Source: a virus. From it: a stretch of 44,108 bases of DNA. Below are positions 18,483 through 27,714 of this stretch, piece by piece. Location of the stretch: positions 1 through 44,108 of IMG/VR virus record IMGVR_UViG_3300045242_000058. The stretch is one strand, 5' to 3'. The translations under genes were made by a program, and so were the position numbers. Position 1 is the stretch's first letter; each line of letters begins with the position of its first letter. The notes below the pieces were generated by a model, which made no database searches, was not told the origin of the DNA, and saw nothing but the letters and a program-made list of their open reading frames with translations.

Positions 18483-20281
18483 CAGAGCGTCACCGTTTCG
18501 ATGAAGGGCCATGCCCAGCAGTCAATGGTTTTCCCTTCGCCGCCCCAGCCGTTCGGATAGAGCACGCTCACCGGACCCCGCATCACGAGGTTGCCGCCGA
18601 CGCCGCTGTTCAGACTTGGGTTGGTCCCGCCCGGCCCGTACCACCCGTAGGAGACCTCGAGCACGTCGCCGGCCACGATTGTCTCGGCGATCGTCAGCAG
18701 CACATTCATGCCGCTGATCTCAGGGGTGACGGTTAGCTCGACATTCCGCCGCCGCACGTGGAAGCCCTTTTGCGGCCAGTCCTTGATCCCGTCGATCGGG
18801 TTGTTCTGCCAGGACATCACCGCGGCAGCGAAGTCCGGCCCGGTCGGGCGCGACCACGGCACGGTCAACGTTTGCCGGCTGCGCGTGATCGCCCCGCCGC
18901 TCAGCGGGCGCCAGAGCGGCGTCCAGTCGATGCCGAGGTCTTGCACGCACCAGCGCGCGTAGCCCTCGACCTCGCCCCAGCGGCTGCTGCCGTAGTCACC
19001 CGTGTGGATGTTGTCCGAGCCATTAAATTGGTAGGCGTAGCTCGGCCCGGTGGCATACACGCGGCCTGAGTAGAGGCCGCCCATGCCAGGAGCGTGCATC
19101 CGGCAAAACGTGTAGGTGCCTTGGATCGCATCGCTGAACACCAACGCGGTAGAAATCGCCGACGGCAGGCCATAGTAGAATTTCAGCGGCGCCGGGTTCA
19201 GCGCCAGCGCGTCGAACTCCTGCGTCATCTCGGTGAGGTCATGGACTTTGCCGGCGTTGGTGTTATCGACGCCGCCGCCCTGCGTGTATCCGACGGAGGA
19301 AATCAGCAGTTGGGAATAGCCCGGTGTGGGAAATATGTTGGGCACGGCAGCAAGGATCGTCAGCATGTTGGTCCACGAGACGTCCTTGGCGAGCATCGGC
19401 TCGTCGGCCACGGTCTGCGGCAGCGCGGTGACATAGGTGCCAAGTCCACCCGGCGGCCCGGTCAACTGCTGCGAGAAGATCATGCCCGGCGGTAAAGCGC
19501 CGCCGGATATGCTCTGCCCGACCGCCAGCGTGCCTGACGTGATCGAGGTGACGGTCATCACCCCGTAGCTCGATGTCGCGGTGAACGTCGCAGGGGGATT
19601 GCTGCCGGTGAACGGCGCTTCCAGCGTGGTGAAGGTGGTATTGAGCGAATACGTGCCGACGCCGCCGGGAATCAACTGCTGGATATCGAGGTCGTCAGGA
19701 TTGTCGTCGCGCAGATGCGCGAACCCCTCTGCCTGCGCGGTGTCCGTGTTGGCGTAGATGCGCGTCATCGGATGCACACCCGGCGCGACAATCAGTTGTC
19801 CGCCGGCCACATAGCCTTTCGACACGCTGGACACGGTGAGCGTCGTACCGCTGATCGAGCCGGTGATGGCCGCGCCCGGTGCCAGTCCGCCACCAAGTCC
19901 GCTGTTCCACGTGCTCCCCGGGAACGCTACGCAGAACTCCAGGATCGGCGGCAAGACCTTCACGCCAGCCCGCACGCGCAGAAGTTGCTGCGTGACGATG
20001 GCCGAGCGTCCGATCATGAAGGTATCGCTCGGCGCATAGTGCGTGGTGCCGACCGGCAGGCTGGTCAGGTTGATGCCAGCGCCGCCTGACATTGGGCCGG
20101 GGCCAAGGAACGCGCCCATGCTGGACACCATGAAGGCGATCGGCGCCTGCTCGTTAAGCCCAAACGCGCCGAACGAGGGAAACCCGTTGGACCGCCACGA
20201 CTGACCATAGCTGATGTGACCGTCGAGCAGGATCGGCGCGCGGTAATCACCGAGCGTCCGCTTGTCCGGCTGCACCAGCAT
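18482..20281 (-). CDS. Tail protein with SGNH/sialate-esterase-like domain and inserted beta modules
   Basis: 599 residues. The N-terminus ILLDGHISYGQSWRSNGF resembles the GQS nucleophile block of SGNH/sialate O-acetylesterase-type hydrolases, with S28 as the candidate nucleophile. Conserved-looking blocks return late (HDLTEMTQEFDAL, then SRWGEVEGYARWCVQDLG). Between them lie two copies of a beta-sandwich repeat of the ITGSISGTTLTVSSV / VAGGQLIV / GGVGTYSL type (about 135-215 and 225-280), common in phage adhesins. The C-terminus (about 480-599) is another beta domain. It may remove acetyl groups from a host glycan, but the catalytic His/Asp cannot be assigned with certainty. Confidence 0.6.
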   Translation of the reverse strand: MLVQPDKRTLGDYRAPILLDGHISYGQSWRSNGFPSFGAFGLNEQAPIAFMVSSMGAFLGPGPMSGGAGINLTSLPVGTTHYAPSDTFMIGRSAIVTQQLLRVRAGVKVLPPILEFCVAFPGSTWNSGLGGGLAPGAAITGSISGTTLTVSSVSKGYVAGGQLIVAPGVHPMTRIYANTDTAQAEGFAHLRDDNPDDLDIQQLIPGGVGTYSLNTTFTTLEAPFTGSNPPATFTATSSYGVMTVTSITSGTLAVGQSISGGALPPGMIFSQQLTGPPGGLGTYVTALPQTVADEPMLAKDVSWTNMLTILAAVPNIFPTPGYSQLLISSVGYTQGGGVDNTNAGKVHDLTEMTQEFDALALNPAPLKFYYGLPSAISTALVFSDAIQGTYTFCRMHAPGMGGLYSGRVYATGPSYAYQFNGSDNIHTGDYGSSRWGEVEGYARWCVQDLGIDWTPLWRPLSGGAITRSRQTLTVPWSRPTGPDFAAAVMSWQNNPIDGIKDWPQKGFHVRRRNVELTVTPEISGMNVLLTIAETIVAGDVLEVSYGWYGPGGTNPSLNSGVGGNLVMRGPVSVLYPNGWGGEGKTIDCWAWPFIETVTL

Positions 20282-21037
20282 TTAGAAGCGCAGTCGCAGA
20301 TAGCCGTTGAGGCCGGTGCCGCCGTTGTTGTTCCAGCCGCCGCCACCGCCGCCACCGCCGGAGCCGGCGATCGCTGTCGCGCCAAGTCCTGGCGCGCTGC
20401 CACCCGCGCCACCGCGACCGCCGGCACCGAATGTACCGCCACCTCCGCCACCGCCGCTGCCGAAACCCGTTCCGGTTGACGCACCACCGAACGGTCCGCT
20501 ACCTGCGCCGTTGGCGCCGCCTGCCACGTTGGTTCCACCCGCGCCGCCGCCTGATCCGCCGAGATACCAGGGCGAGACCATGCTGGCGGTTACACCGGCA
20601 CCGCCCTGCCCGATCGGGCCACCCTGGCCGCCCGTGCCGCCAACTGTGCCACTGACCGGCGCATTGCCGGCCGCGCCACCGCTCGCGTTGAACGTGGTCA
20701 GCGCGCCGATGAACCGCATCCCGCCGATGGTCGTGGCGCCGCCTGCTGTCGCGAGGACGCCGCCCACAATGCCACCTGAACCGCCAGCGCCGACCACGAT
20801 GGTCAGCGTGCTCTGCGGGATCAGCACCAGCGGATAGCCGAGCCAGTTGGCACCTGAGCCGCCGCCGCCACCGCCCGACGCCTGCGTCGCGCTGGCCCAG
20901 CCCGCACCACCGCCGCCGCCACCGCCGCACATATCGAGCAGCGCGCCCGTCACATAGGGTGGCACCAGGAACGTGTAGGTGCCGGGCGTCGCCCACTCAA
21001 AGGTGCGGATGCCGCTCTGTGCGTAGGTGATCGGCAC
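20282..21037 (-). CDS. Glycine-rich tail-tip adhesin
   Basis: 251 residues from the GTG at 21037 (AAGGAG upstream). The N-terminus FEWATPGTYTFLVPPYVTG is the lead-in typical of glycine-rich phage tail proteins. The body consists of many glycine runs separated by short polar or aromatic segments and ends in GLNGYLRLRF. Such domains fold as stacked polyglycine sheets with variable loops that contact receptors, as in T-even-type adhesins. It lies between a baseplate-associated protein and the esterase-like protein. Confidence 0.75.
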   Translation of the reverse strand: MPITYAQSGIRTFEWATPGTYTFLVPPYVTGALLDMCGGGGGGGAGWASATQASGGGGGGSGANWLGYPLVLIPQSTLTIVVGAGGSGGIVGGVLATAGGATTIGGMRFIGALTTFNASGGAAGNAPVSGTVGGTGGQGGPIGQGGAGVTASMVSPWYLGGSGGGAGGTNVAGGANGAGSGPFGGASTGTGFGSGGGGGGGTFGAGGRGGAGGSAPGLGATAIAGSGGGGGGGGWNNNGGTGLNGYLRLRF

Positions 21038-21038
21038 G

Positions 21039-22025
21039 TCACCACTCCTTCGCGACGTACTGCGCCGCCGTCACGTCGCCGATGATCGACACGGACGTGA
21101 TCGAGGCGCCGTTGGTCTCGCTCTCGTAGTACGCGCCGGGCGGCAAGTAGGTGCTGCTGTTGGCTGCCGGATCAGCGCTGCCGCCAAGGTCGTTGAACCA
21201 CATATTCGCCGATGACTTGTTCTGCAGCGACCAGCCGCGCCGCTTCGGATTCGCCGCCATCACGACCTGGGCCTGATTGGCGAGCGTGATCGCGCCCGAG
21301 CGGTCGTTCTTGGTGATCCCGTACAATGGCGCCTCGGAGGGTTGGTTGTTGGACGGGATCCATTGGATCGACGTGCCATCGTCGTATCCGATGTAAAGCT
21401 GCGTCCCGACGCTATCGAACCAGAGCTTGCCGGCGACCGGGACTGGCGGCGCATCGGACACCGTGACCGCGCCACCCGAAGCGGCGGTCACTGCGGTCTG
21501 CATAGTCGGCGCGACCCATTGCAAGGAGTCACCATCGTTGAAGCCGATGTAAAGCTGCACCCCCGCGCTATCGAACCAGAGCTTCCCCTGCGCCGGAACA
21601 GGCGGCGTGTCCGAGACGATGACACCAGCAGTCAGCGGCGGAGTGGGCCCGGGATCAGTGCCGGCGGCCACCAGGGTCGGCTTGATCGAGATATGCCCGG
21701 TCATCACCGTGGAGACTTCGCCGAAGCGGTCGATGATCTCGAGTTCGTGGTAGTAGCGTCCCACCAGGTCGATGGTATCGGCGGGATCAAGCATGATCTC
21801 GGCGATCCCGTTCGGCGCGTTGGGCACGGTAATGCCGGTGCCCAGCCCCTTAGTGACCAGGGCGGTCATGCGCGGGCTGCGCGCCAGTCCCCACGTCACG
21901 GTCATGCCGGTCAGATCGACCACGCTGCCGTCGGTGGTGGTGATCGTCACCTGAATCATCTGCGTGTCGCCAGCGGTCATCGAAAAGTTCTGTGCGACCG
22001 GCGGACCTCCGAGCACGTCCAGCAT
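21039..22025 (-). CDS. Baseplate/tail accessory protein with BppU-like N-terminus and repeated modules
   Basis: 328 residues. Residues about 10-115 form an Ig-like domain (TAGDTQMIQVTITTTDGSVV, LTGMTVTWGLA, GRYYHELEIID) like those of BppU-type connectors. Two near-identical modules follow (PPVPAQGKLWFDSAGVQLYI, then PPVPVAGKLWFDSVGTQLYI), each ending in an SLQW/SIQW strand. The C-terminal domain (RRGWSLQNKSSANMWFNDLG) looks like a beta-barrel cap. It probably links fibres to the baseplate. The ATG at 22025 shares a base with the previous stop codon. Confidence 0.6.
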   Translation of the reverse strand: MLDVLGGPPVAQNFSMTAGDTQMIQVTITTTDGSVVDLTGMTVTWGLARSPRMTALVTKGLGTGITVPNAPNGIAEIMLDPADTIDLVGRYYHELEIIDRFGEVSTVMTGHISIKPTLVAAGTDPGPTPPLTAGVIVSDTPPVPAQGKLWFDSAGVQLYIGFNDGDSLQWVAPTMQTAVTAASGGAVTVSDAPPVPVAGKLWFDSVGTQLYIGYDDGTSIQWIPSNNQPSEAPLYGITKNDRSGAITLANQAQVVMAANPKRRGWSLQNKSSANMWFNDLGGSADPAANSSTYLPPGAYYESETNGASITSVSIIGDVTAAQYVAKEW

Positions 22026-22165
22026 CACAGCACCCCCTTGAGATCGACGCGGGTAATTCGCTGGACCTCGAACCGCACGACGCGGACGACGATGACGGAG
22101 CGGGGCGCACCGAGCACGCCGCTCAAGGCGATCAGCGGCGGCGGCGGCACGTCCTGCTCGGACAT
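22025..22165 (-). CDS. Small protein between tail genes
   Basis: A 46-residue frame (from MSEQDVPPPP). It has a hydrophobic middle (SVIVVRVVRFEVQRI), stops in a TGATG overlap and lies 4 nt after the preceding gene. No family is recognised and its start has only a weak ribosome-binding site. Confidence 0.45.
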   Translation of the reverse strand: MSEQDVPPPPLIALSGVLGAPRSVIVVRVVRFEVQRITRVDLKGVL

Positions 22166-22169
22166 GGGA

Positions 22170-22439
22170 TCAGGCGCCGAAATCCGGTGTGATGCCGTAG
22201 GGCTCAAGCACCAGCGTCAGGTTTGCCTCGGTGTCGATGCGCGTGGTCGGATCGTAGCCGACCATCACGACCGCCGCGTCGCGCCATGCGACGTAGGTGG
22301 TGTCCTCGGCGGGCACGTACTGGTTGCGACCGGACGCAAAGCGCCGTGTCTCGTCGCCGGTGAAGTCGCCGTTGCCGTCCAGATGCGGACCGCTACCGCC
22401 GACGATCCAGTACCAGTCGATCGCATTGAATAGCAGCAT
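22170..22439 (-). CDS. Small tail-region protein
   Basis: 89 residues, with a hydrophobic aromatic N-terminus (MLLFNAIDWYWIVGGSG), YVPAEDTTYVAWR in the middle and a short beta C-terminus. Proteins of this kind often follow a fibre gene in Mu-like tails. The function is unknown, and it could be a fibre assembly factor or a minor tail protein. Confidence 0.55.
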   Translation of the reverse strand: MLLFNAIDWYWIVGGSGPHLDGNGDFTGDETRRFASGRNQYVPAEDTTYVAWRDAAVVMVGYDPTTRIDTEANLTLVLEPYGITPDFGA

Positions 22440-22450
22440 GACGGCCTCCC

Positions 22451-23506
22451 TTAGACGTACTGGCCGCCGGTTGTGGTGACCCCTGCGACGGTGCCGGGGA
22501 AATAGTTCGCACCACCGCCGGACGTGTTGATGATGCTGTTGTATCCGGCGAGATAGCGCGTGCCGGTGGCCGTCCCTACGAACGTCACGCTGGCCGCTTC
22601 AATGCGCCCTTGATCCGCATACCAGAGTGCGGTGCTCGCCGCCCAGCCGGTGACGGTGAGGGTCGAGCCGGTCACGTAGATCGTGCCGAATGGCCCGGCG
22701 CAGATGCCATACACGCCGGAGCCGGTGATGGCGTTATTGGTGCCGTTCAGGACGACGACGCCATTCCAGTCAGAGCGCACGCTGAACATCCCCGAGGTAT
22801 TGTCGAACCTCATGTTGCTACATTGCGCCCACCCGCCCCGGGTCGCATTGAGACCAAGCCCCTGGATTTGGGTGATCGTCCACGATCCGCCGGTCGCGCG
22901 GATGGTGAAGCCGTTGAGATACATGAACGCCCGGTCCACCCCGATGCCATTGGCATTGGTGGCGGAAATTATGACGTTCTGGGGGTTTGTCGGATTGCCT
23001 TGCAGGGTCAAGCCGAACGGCAGCATACCGAACGGCATCCCGGGAAACACCGCGAGAAACCCGCCGGCCACGTTGTAGTTGTAGGTCCCGTCAGCAAGCT
23101 GGATGGTGCAGTTGTGGCCGCGCCAGTCGTACTGCGTGTAAATGACATTGATCGCCGCCGCGATGGTCAAGAGCGCGCCGCCCGGCCCCGGTGACAACCC
23201 GTTATTGAGATCGTTGCCGGACGTGGCAACGTAGATGATCATGTCAGACGTGACCTGAATGCGCGGGACAAACAACCGGTTGAGCGCCTTCAAAAGCTGA
23301 CCCCAGTCGGTGTCGTCCGGCGTCAGGCCGGAGGCGGTGATCACCGCCATAAGCTCGTCCTGAATTTGGTTGTAGGCGTAGGCCGGCCAGATGGTGGGCG
23401 CGACACTCCCCGGAATGCCGTTGGTGGCGTATTGCGGCGTGCCGCTGACCGGCGCGATGTCTCGATTGGCAAACGGCACGGTGTTCGCAGCGCGGAGCCG
23501 GTTCAT
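22451..23506 (-). CDS. Tail fibre with beta-helix-like body
   Basis: 351 residues. The N-terminal attachment region (about 1-85) includes YAYNQIQDELMAVITASGLT and DTDWGQLLKALNRLF, frequent at the baseplate end of Mu-like and P2-like fibres. A pectate-lyase-type right-handed beta-helix follows: IIYVATSGNDLNNGLSPGPG (the usual entry into such domains), IQLADGTYNY and repeated short strands with G/N turns to the end. It is encoded directly downstream of the gp48-like baseplate gene, as the fibre gene in Mu. Whether it is enzymatic is not visible. Confidence 0.75.
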   Translation of the reverse strand: MNRLRAANTVPFANRDIAPVSGTPQYATNGIPGSVAPTIWPAYAYNQIQDELMAVITASGLTPDDTDWGQLLKALNRLFVPRIQVTSDMIIYVATSGNDLNNGLSPGPGGALLTIAAAINVIYTQYDWRGHNCTIQLADGTYNYNVAGGFLAVFPGMPFGMLPFGLTLQGNPTNPQNVIISATNANGIGVDRAFMYLNGFTIRATGGSWTITQIQGLGLNATRGGWAQCSNMRFDNTSGMFSVRSDWNGVVVLNGTNNAITGSGVYGICAGPFGTIYVTGSTLTVTGWAASTALWYADQGRIEAASVTFVGTATGTRYLAGYNSIINTSGGGANYFPGTVAGVTTTGGQYV

Positions 23507-23516
23507 GGCGCCCCTC

Positions 23517-24110
23517 TCAGGAGTAGGAGAAGATCAGGAAGGTGTGCGCCGGGGCGAGGCGTTGCAGTTCGCATTGCAGGACGGTGTTGGCCCAGTACTG
23601 GAACGGCTCACCGAGCGCGTTGCGGCCGAACTCGAACTGTTGCAGTGAGAAGGTCGGCGCATTGACCTGCCACGTGTGCGCCCATTCCTCGCCATGAAAC
23701 GGCTGGCCGAACCCCGTGCCGAAATATGAAGGCGTGAACTGCGTAATCGTTATCGGGTAGCCGAGCGAGGCGGCATACTTGACGTAGAAGGCGATGCTCT
23801 GACCACCGCCGGCGGCGAAGCGCGCTGCGACCTGTTCCTGCCGCTGCTGGATGGTCGGCAGCGGGCCGGTGCACGGATCCGGCAACCCGAGTGTGGCTTC
23901 CCACTCCGGCAGCAATTCGACCGGCGCGACCGGGAAGGCGTCCACCAGCAGCGTGCCGGCGCGGCCGCCGCTGCGCGTGTAGGTCGGCGCCAGTGCGGCG
24001 AGCGTCTTCGAGAACACGCTATCGGGTTCGCGCGGCCATGCGCGACCTCGCGGCGCGAGCGCCGCCAACGCTGCGTGGTAGTCATGGTCCGAGTAATGCG
24101 GCGCGGGCAT
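23517..24110 (-). CDS. Mu gp48/YmfQ-like baseplate protein (DUF2313)
   Basis: 197 residues. The N-terminus (YHAALAALAPRGRAWPREPD) and LLPEWEATLGLPDPCTG, then QRQEQVAARFAAGGGQSIAF, are the marks of the DUF2313/YmfQ family (Mu gp48). These proteins connect the outer baseplate to the fibres. The ATG overlaps the stop of the gp47-like gene. Confidence 0.85.
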   Translation of the reverse strand: MPAPHYSDHDYHAALAALAPRGRAWPREPDSVFSKTLAALAPTYTRSGGRAGTLLVDAFPVAPVELLPEWEATLGLPDPCTGPLPTIQQRQEQVAARFAAGGGQSIAFYVKYAASLGYPITITQFTPSYFGTGFGQPFHGEEWAHTWQVNAPTFSLQQFEFGRNALGEPFQYWANTVLQCELQRLAPAHTFLIFSYS

Positions 24111-25258
24111 CAGGTGACGAACGTCACGGTGCCGAGCACCGGCAGGTTGCCGGGCGGCGATGTGACGGCATCGACCGGCGCGTTGATGTCGAAGTCGGCG
24201 AGGCCGGGTATGGCGGCGAGTGCCGTGTAGAAGTCGGACGGCTCAAGCGGCGGCCAGGGCGTGCCGAGCGTCGGATCGACGGTGCCGCCGACCTGACCGA
24301 GCCGCAGGAACATATCCACCAGGGCAGCGGTGATCGAGGACTGCATGGCAGCGGTGTTGTTGGCGCCAAGATCGGCGACGGTGACGTTCACCGGGAAGGC
24401 TATCGGCGCGTTGACATAGACCAGCGCGGTGACCGGCTGCACCGGCAGGATGGCGTTGGCGACGGTTAGCTGATCGCCGGTCGCCGGGGCCGCGCGCGGG
24501 TCGCCGGTTGACACGCCATTGGTCCCTTGGGGAAACCCCTGATGGCTGGCGTTGGCAACGTCCATCATCACGTAGACCGACACCGAGCCGGGGCCCATCA
24601 GCATCGGTGCGATCCAGGCGCGGGTGACGGCGGGCACGGCGAGCGCCCATTCGATGTAGTCCATCCGGTCGCCGCCCTGCGGAGGCGCCGCGTAGACCTG
24701 CAGCATCCGCGTGCGCAGGCTGTCGTCGGTTTCGAGGTCGGTGCCAGCGGTGACCTGGGCGGACGATGTGGAGACTGGTGAGACCCCGGCGATGGCGACG
24801 GCCAGGGTGAACGTGGTCCCGGCGTCGAAGTTGCCGGCGCTGCCGGCGGTCGTCGCGGTCAGGCTCACGACGGCGCTGCCGCTGGCGATGGTCACGGCGG
24901 GGCCGGTGACGAAGCCCACGTTGTCACTGCGGTTCACCGCGGTCGCGGCAGGGATCACCACCCCGTTGGTGCCGGCGAAGGTCGCGGTGCCGGTGGTCTT
25001 GGTCGGCGCCTTGCGGGTGACCCCCTTCAGCGCCGCCCAGGCTTCGAGGAATTCGGCCTCGGCGGTGAAGGGGACCGCCATCCGCGAAATCCAGTCGAGG
25101 AAGCCGTAGTGCAGGTGCGCTAGGCCCGCTTGCACCCAGGCCAGCACGCGCAGCGCGGAGCGGCGCAGCAGACCATCGGCGCCGGGCAGGTCCGACGCCG
25201 TGATGTCCTGCATCGCCTGCGTGCGCAGCGTGGTCAGCGTGGGTCTGCTAAATGGCAA
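24110..25258 (-). CDS. Mu gp47/baseplate J-like wedge protein
   Basis: 382 residues from the TTG at 25258, favoured by GGGGGAG about 5 nt upstream; a longer GTG start at 25291 has poorer support. It contains the helical N-terminus, FTAEAEFLEAWAALKGVTRK, the central beta domain with PAATAVNRSDNVGFVT and the C-terminal DFYTALAAIPGLADFDINAP. This is the standard baseplate J/gp47 pattern of contractile tails. The 116 nt upstream of its start hold no convincing gene. Confidence 0.9.
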   Translation of the reverse strand: MPFSRPTLTTLRTQAMQDITASDLPGADGLLRRSALRVLAWVQAGLAHLHYGFLDWISRMAVPFTAEAEFLEAWAALKGVTRKAPTKTTGTATFAGTNGVVIPAATAVNRSDNVGFVTGPAVTIASGSAVVSLTATTAGSAGNFDAGTTFTLAVAIAGVSPVSTSSAQVTAGTDLETDDSLRTRMLQVYAAPPQGGDRMDYIEWALAVPAVTRAWIAPMLMGPGSVSVYVMMDVANASHQGFPQGTNGVSTGDPRAAPATGDQLTVANAILPVQPVTALVYVNAPIAFPVNVTVADLGANNTAAMQSSITAALVDMFLRLGQVGGTVDPTLGTPWPPLEPSDFYTALAAIPGLADFDINAPVDAVTSPPGNLPVLGTVTFVT

Positions 25259-25374
25259 TGCCGCTCCCCCACGCTGTACGTGCCCCGCCACAGCGCTGCC
25301 AGCGCGCTGTACAGCGTCCCGGCGTCCCCGGCTGCTATGTTACGCGCAGTGTCAGGAGTGCTGCGGCGCGCAGG

Positions 25375-25818
25375 CTACGGGGCAGCAAGCTGGTCCCAGG
25401 CAAACTCGTAAACCGACACGCCGGACGCGCGGGTGACGGCGATGCGCAAGGCCAGCCCGCCGCTGCCGTAGAACTGCGGCACGACATCGACCGCGCTCGC
25501 CACGCCATCGTCGATCAGCCATTGCAGCGCGCGTGTCGCCGTGTCGCGCGCCCAGTTCAGCGTGTCCTGATTCCTGATCCGCCAGAACGCCTGCCACAGC
25601 CGGCTGCCGATCTGGTCCTGCTCATAGGTGTCGGCCCACCAGCCGCGCGGATCGCGCTGCTCGTCCGGCGGCAGGATGTCAGCAGGGTCCGAAACCTGAT
25701 CGGTGAACAGGCTGATGAGGATGGCGCTCTCGAGGTCGTTGCCGATCGCCAACCCGGCGCCGGACATGGCGAAGTCGCCGCGCGCGTTCGGCGCGTCCCA
25801 CAGAAGCGAGATGTCCAT
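25375..25818 (-). CDS. Mu gp46-like baseplate protein
   Basis: 147 residues, with FAMSGAGLAIGNDLESAILI near the start, RGWWADTYEQDQIGSRLWQ in the middle (the GP46 family signature) and a C-terminal strand with SVYEFAW. It corresponds to the gp25-like wedge component of simple contractile baseplates. It follows the spike gene by 1 nt, as in Mu. Confidence 0.9.
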   Translation of the reverse strand: MDISLLWDAPNARGDFAMSGAGLAIGNDLESAILISLFTDQVSDPADILPPDEQRDPRGWWADTYEQDQIGSRLWQAFWRIRNQDTLNWARDTATRALQWLIDDGVASAVDVVPQFYGSGGLALRIAVTRASGVSVYEFAWDQLAAP

Positions 25819-25819
25819 C

Positions 25820-26452
25820 TCAGGTCCCCGGCGTCGGAACAGAGGTGCCAGCGACGGCGGTGCCGGTGCCGTGGCGATGCTGTGTGAGGCTTACGGAGCC
25901 CGGAGTGCCGTGCCTGCCGGTGATCTCGCTGCTGCCTGTGATGTTGCCGCTGACATCGAGAGTGCCGCTGATGCCAAGGTTGCCGACGATCGCCACGTTG
26001 GTGTTGCCGCCGCTCGCGGCCTTGAAAAACACTGTCGGCGAGATGACGGTCACTGAGTTCGTGGACGTGACGGTGATGTTGCCGCCGACCGCGAGTTTCA
26101 CGACGCTGCCGCCATTGTCGTGCAAGACGACCTCGCCGGTCTGCAACCCCTTGTAGCGGTACTGTTGATGACCGGTGGCGACCGCGATGGCAGAGGACCG
26201 CTCGCCGTAGCCGTGCATTACCAGCTTGTCGCCGCCGACCGGCATCGCCGAGGAAAACCCGTAGTGGAACAGGATCGGCAGGTCGTTGCGGACAGACAGC
26301 GCATCGAGGCGAGACTGCACGGTCTGCACGGTGCCGGTGTCGACCGGCGGCATGGTAGTGCGCGCGAAACTGACGCCACCGCGCAAGCGCCGCTCAAGCC
26401 GCTCGATATGGCGTTCCAGCGCCGCCACACGGACCTCGAGCGAGCCTGACAT
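25820..26452 (-). CDS. Mu gp45/P2 gpV-like baseplate spike
   Basis: 210 residues. A short N-terminal coiled coil (LERHIERLERRLRGG) leads to an OB-like domain (LPILFHYGFSSAMPVGGDKL, VMHGYGERSSA) and a C-terminal triple-beta-helix-like stretch (GNITVTSTNSVTVISPTVFF...). The end has LTQHRHGTG, where the histidine pair may hold a metal at the tip. This is the membrane-piercing needle of the tail. The ATG shares a base with the gp44-like stop codon. Confidence 0.85.
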   Translation of the reverse strand: MSGSLEVRVAALERHIERLERRLRGGVSFARTTMPPVDTGTVQTVQSRLDALSVRNDLPILFHYGFSSAMPVGGDKLVMHGYGERSSAIAVATGHQQYRYKGLQTGEVVLHDNGGSVVKLAVGGNITVTSTNSVTVISPTVFFKAASGGNTNVAIVGNLGISGTLDVSGNITGSSEITGRHGTPGSVSLTQHRHGTGTAVAGTSVPTPGT

Positions 26453-27714
26453 CAGGACACTGTGCCCGGGGGCTCAGGTGGCTCAGACGGCTTAAAGTTG
26501 CTTTCCGGCGCACCCATCGTCTCGGCGTTCGGTGCCGGGGCATCTTGCGGGCTCGGCGGCTTCGGCGTCTGCGACTGCTGCACGCCCTCCATGATCTGGC
26601 GATCCCACAGTTGCAGCGGCGAGGGCTCGGGCTTGAACGCATCGGGCGGCATGAGCAGCAGATCGGCGTGGGTGCCGGACTGGTCCTTGCGGTAGGTGAC
26701 GCTGCCGATGATCCACTTGACCTCGCCCAGCTTGTGCGCGGGCGCTTTGATGGTCGCCAGGCGGTTCGGCTGCCACAGCTCGCCCTTGCTGTCGCGCCAG
26801 CTATCGCACGTTATCTGCATGGCCTGGCTGCGGCCGATGCGGCGCGCCATCTCCCAGTTCGCCCGCTCCTTGCCGATGTCGAAATCCGGCGTCACCTGCT
26901 CGGAGACGATGATGCGCGGGCGCTTGCGCGGCATCGTGTCGTCCTTGACGGTCACGCGCTGGTTGCCGGTCGGGTTGATGTCGGCGTACTGCGCGACAGT
27001 GTTCCACACGACGGTGTAAACGCTGTACCGCTGGTCGATGGAGAGCGACGAGGCGGCGGCCTCGATGTTGCCCGGCTCGGTGAAGCCGCTGCCCATCTCC
27101 TTTGTGCCGACGCGGTCGATCACCAACGTGCCTTCGGCGTCCTCGTAGATCAGGAACCCGGAGTAACGCGCGGCGCGCTCAATGATTTCGTAGGAGGTCT
27201 CGCCTAATGCGATCTGGAAGCCTGGGATCGACCGGCCTTTGTCCGAGCCGACCAGCCGCGCCTTCAGCTTGAACGGCGCGCACAGCTTGGTCGCCAGATC
27301 GAGCATGTCGGTCGCGCTCAAGAACGCGCCGATGAGGCCCATGTCGAGCAGGTCGGCCGAGCAGTCGACCAGATCGCAGCACAGGCCACGCCCGGTGATG
27401 GCGACCTCGTGGCTGGTTACCGCGGTGCGGACATCGTAGCGGTCGACGAAGCCGGTCACCACCAGATCGGTGCCGATCTTCACCTTGACCACGCCCTTGC
27501 CCGGCTCGGCGATCATACGCTTGGCGTCGTCGGGATAGGCCTCGGCGGCAGCGAGCGAGAAGGCGTTGGGCAACGACTCCGCGCTGCGCGTGATGCTAAC
27601 CCCTTCCCAGCCGACCAGCTTGTTCGCGCCGATTTCTATCGAGACCTCGTCCTTCGGGTCGGCGGCCTGCCCCCAGCCGAGGAACGACGTGACCGAGCTA
27701 AGGACATCGCTCAT
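26452..27714 (-). CDS. Mu gp44/P2 gpD-like baseplate hub
   Basis: 420 residues. SIEIGANKLVGWEGVSITRS at the start, VVTGFVDRYDVRTAVTSHEV, GETSYEIIERAARYSGFLIY and TLVIDRVGTKEMG follow the order of T4 gp27-like/Mu gp44 hub proteins. Three hub copies carry the spike. The C-terminal 50 residues are proline-rich and disordered. It overlaps the upstream gene in ATGA. Confidence 0.9.
   Translation of the reverse strand: MSDVLSSVTSFLGWGQAADPKDEVSIEIGANKLVGWEGVSITRSAESLPNAFSLAAAEAYPDDAKRMIAEPGKGVVKVKIGTDLVVTGFVDRYDVRTAVTSHEVAITGRGLCCDLVDCSADLLDMGLIGAFLSATDMLDLATKLCAPFKLKARLVGSDKGRSIPGFQIALGETSYEIIERAARYSGFLIYEDAEGTLVIDRVGTKEMGSGFTEPGNIEAAASSLSIDQRYSVYTVVWNTVAQYADINPTGNQRVTVKDDTMPRKRPRIIVSEQVTPDFDIGKERANWEMARRIGRSQAMQITCDSWRDSKGELWQPNRLATIKAPAHKLGEVKWIIGSVTYRKDQSGTHADLLLMPPDAFKPEPSPLQLWDRQIMEGVQQSQTPKPPSPQDAPAPNAETMGAPESNFKPSEPPEPPGTVS

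Noticed and set aside
20307-20837. Proline-rich plus-strand frame
   Set aside because: It is the reverse complement of the glycine-rich adhesin: GGN codons read backwards give proline and alanine.
25259-25374. Open extension after the gp46-like stop codon, as possible stop readthrough
   Set aside because: The same frame stays open for about 40 codons after TAG, but no readthrough context or start codon is visible, so the gap was left without a gene.
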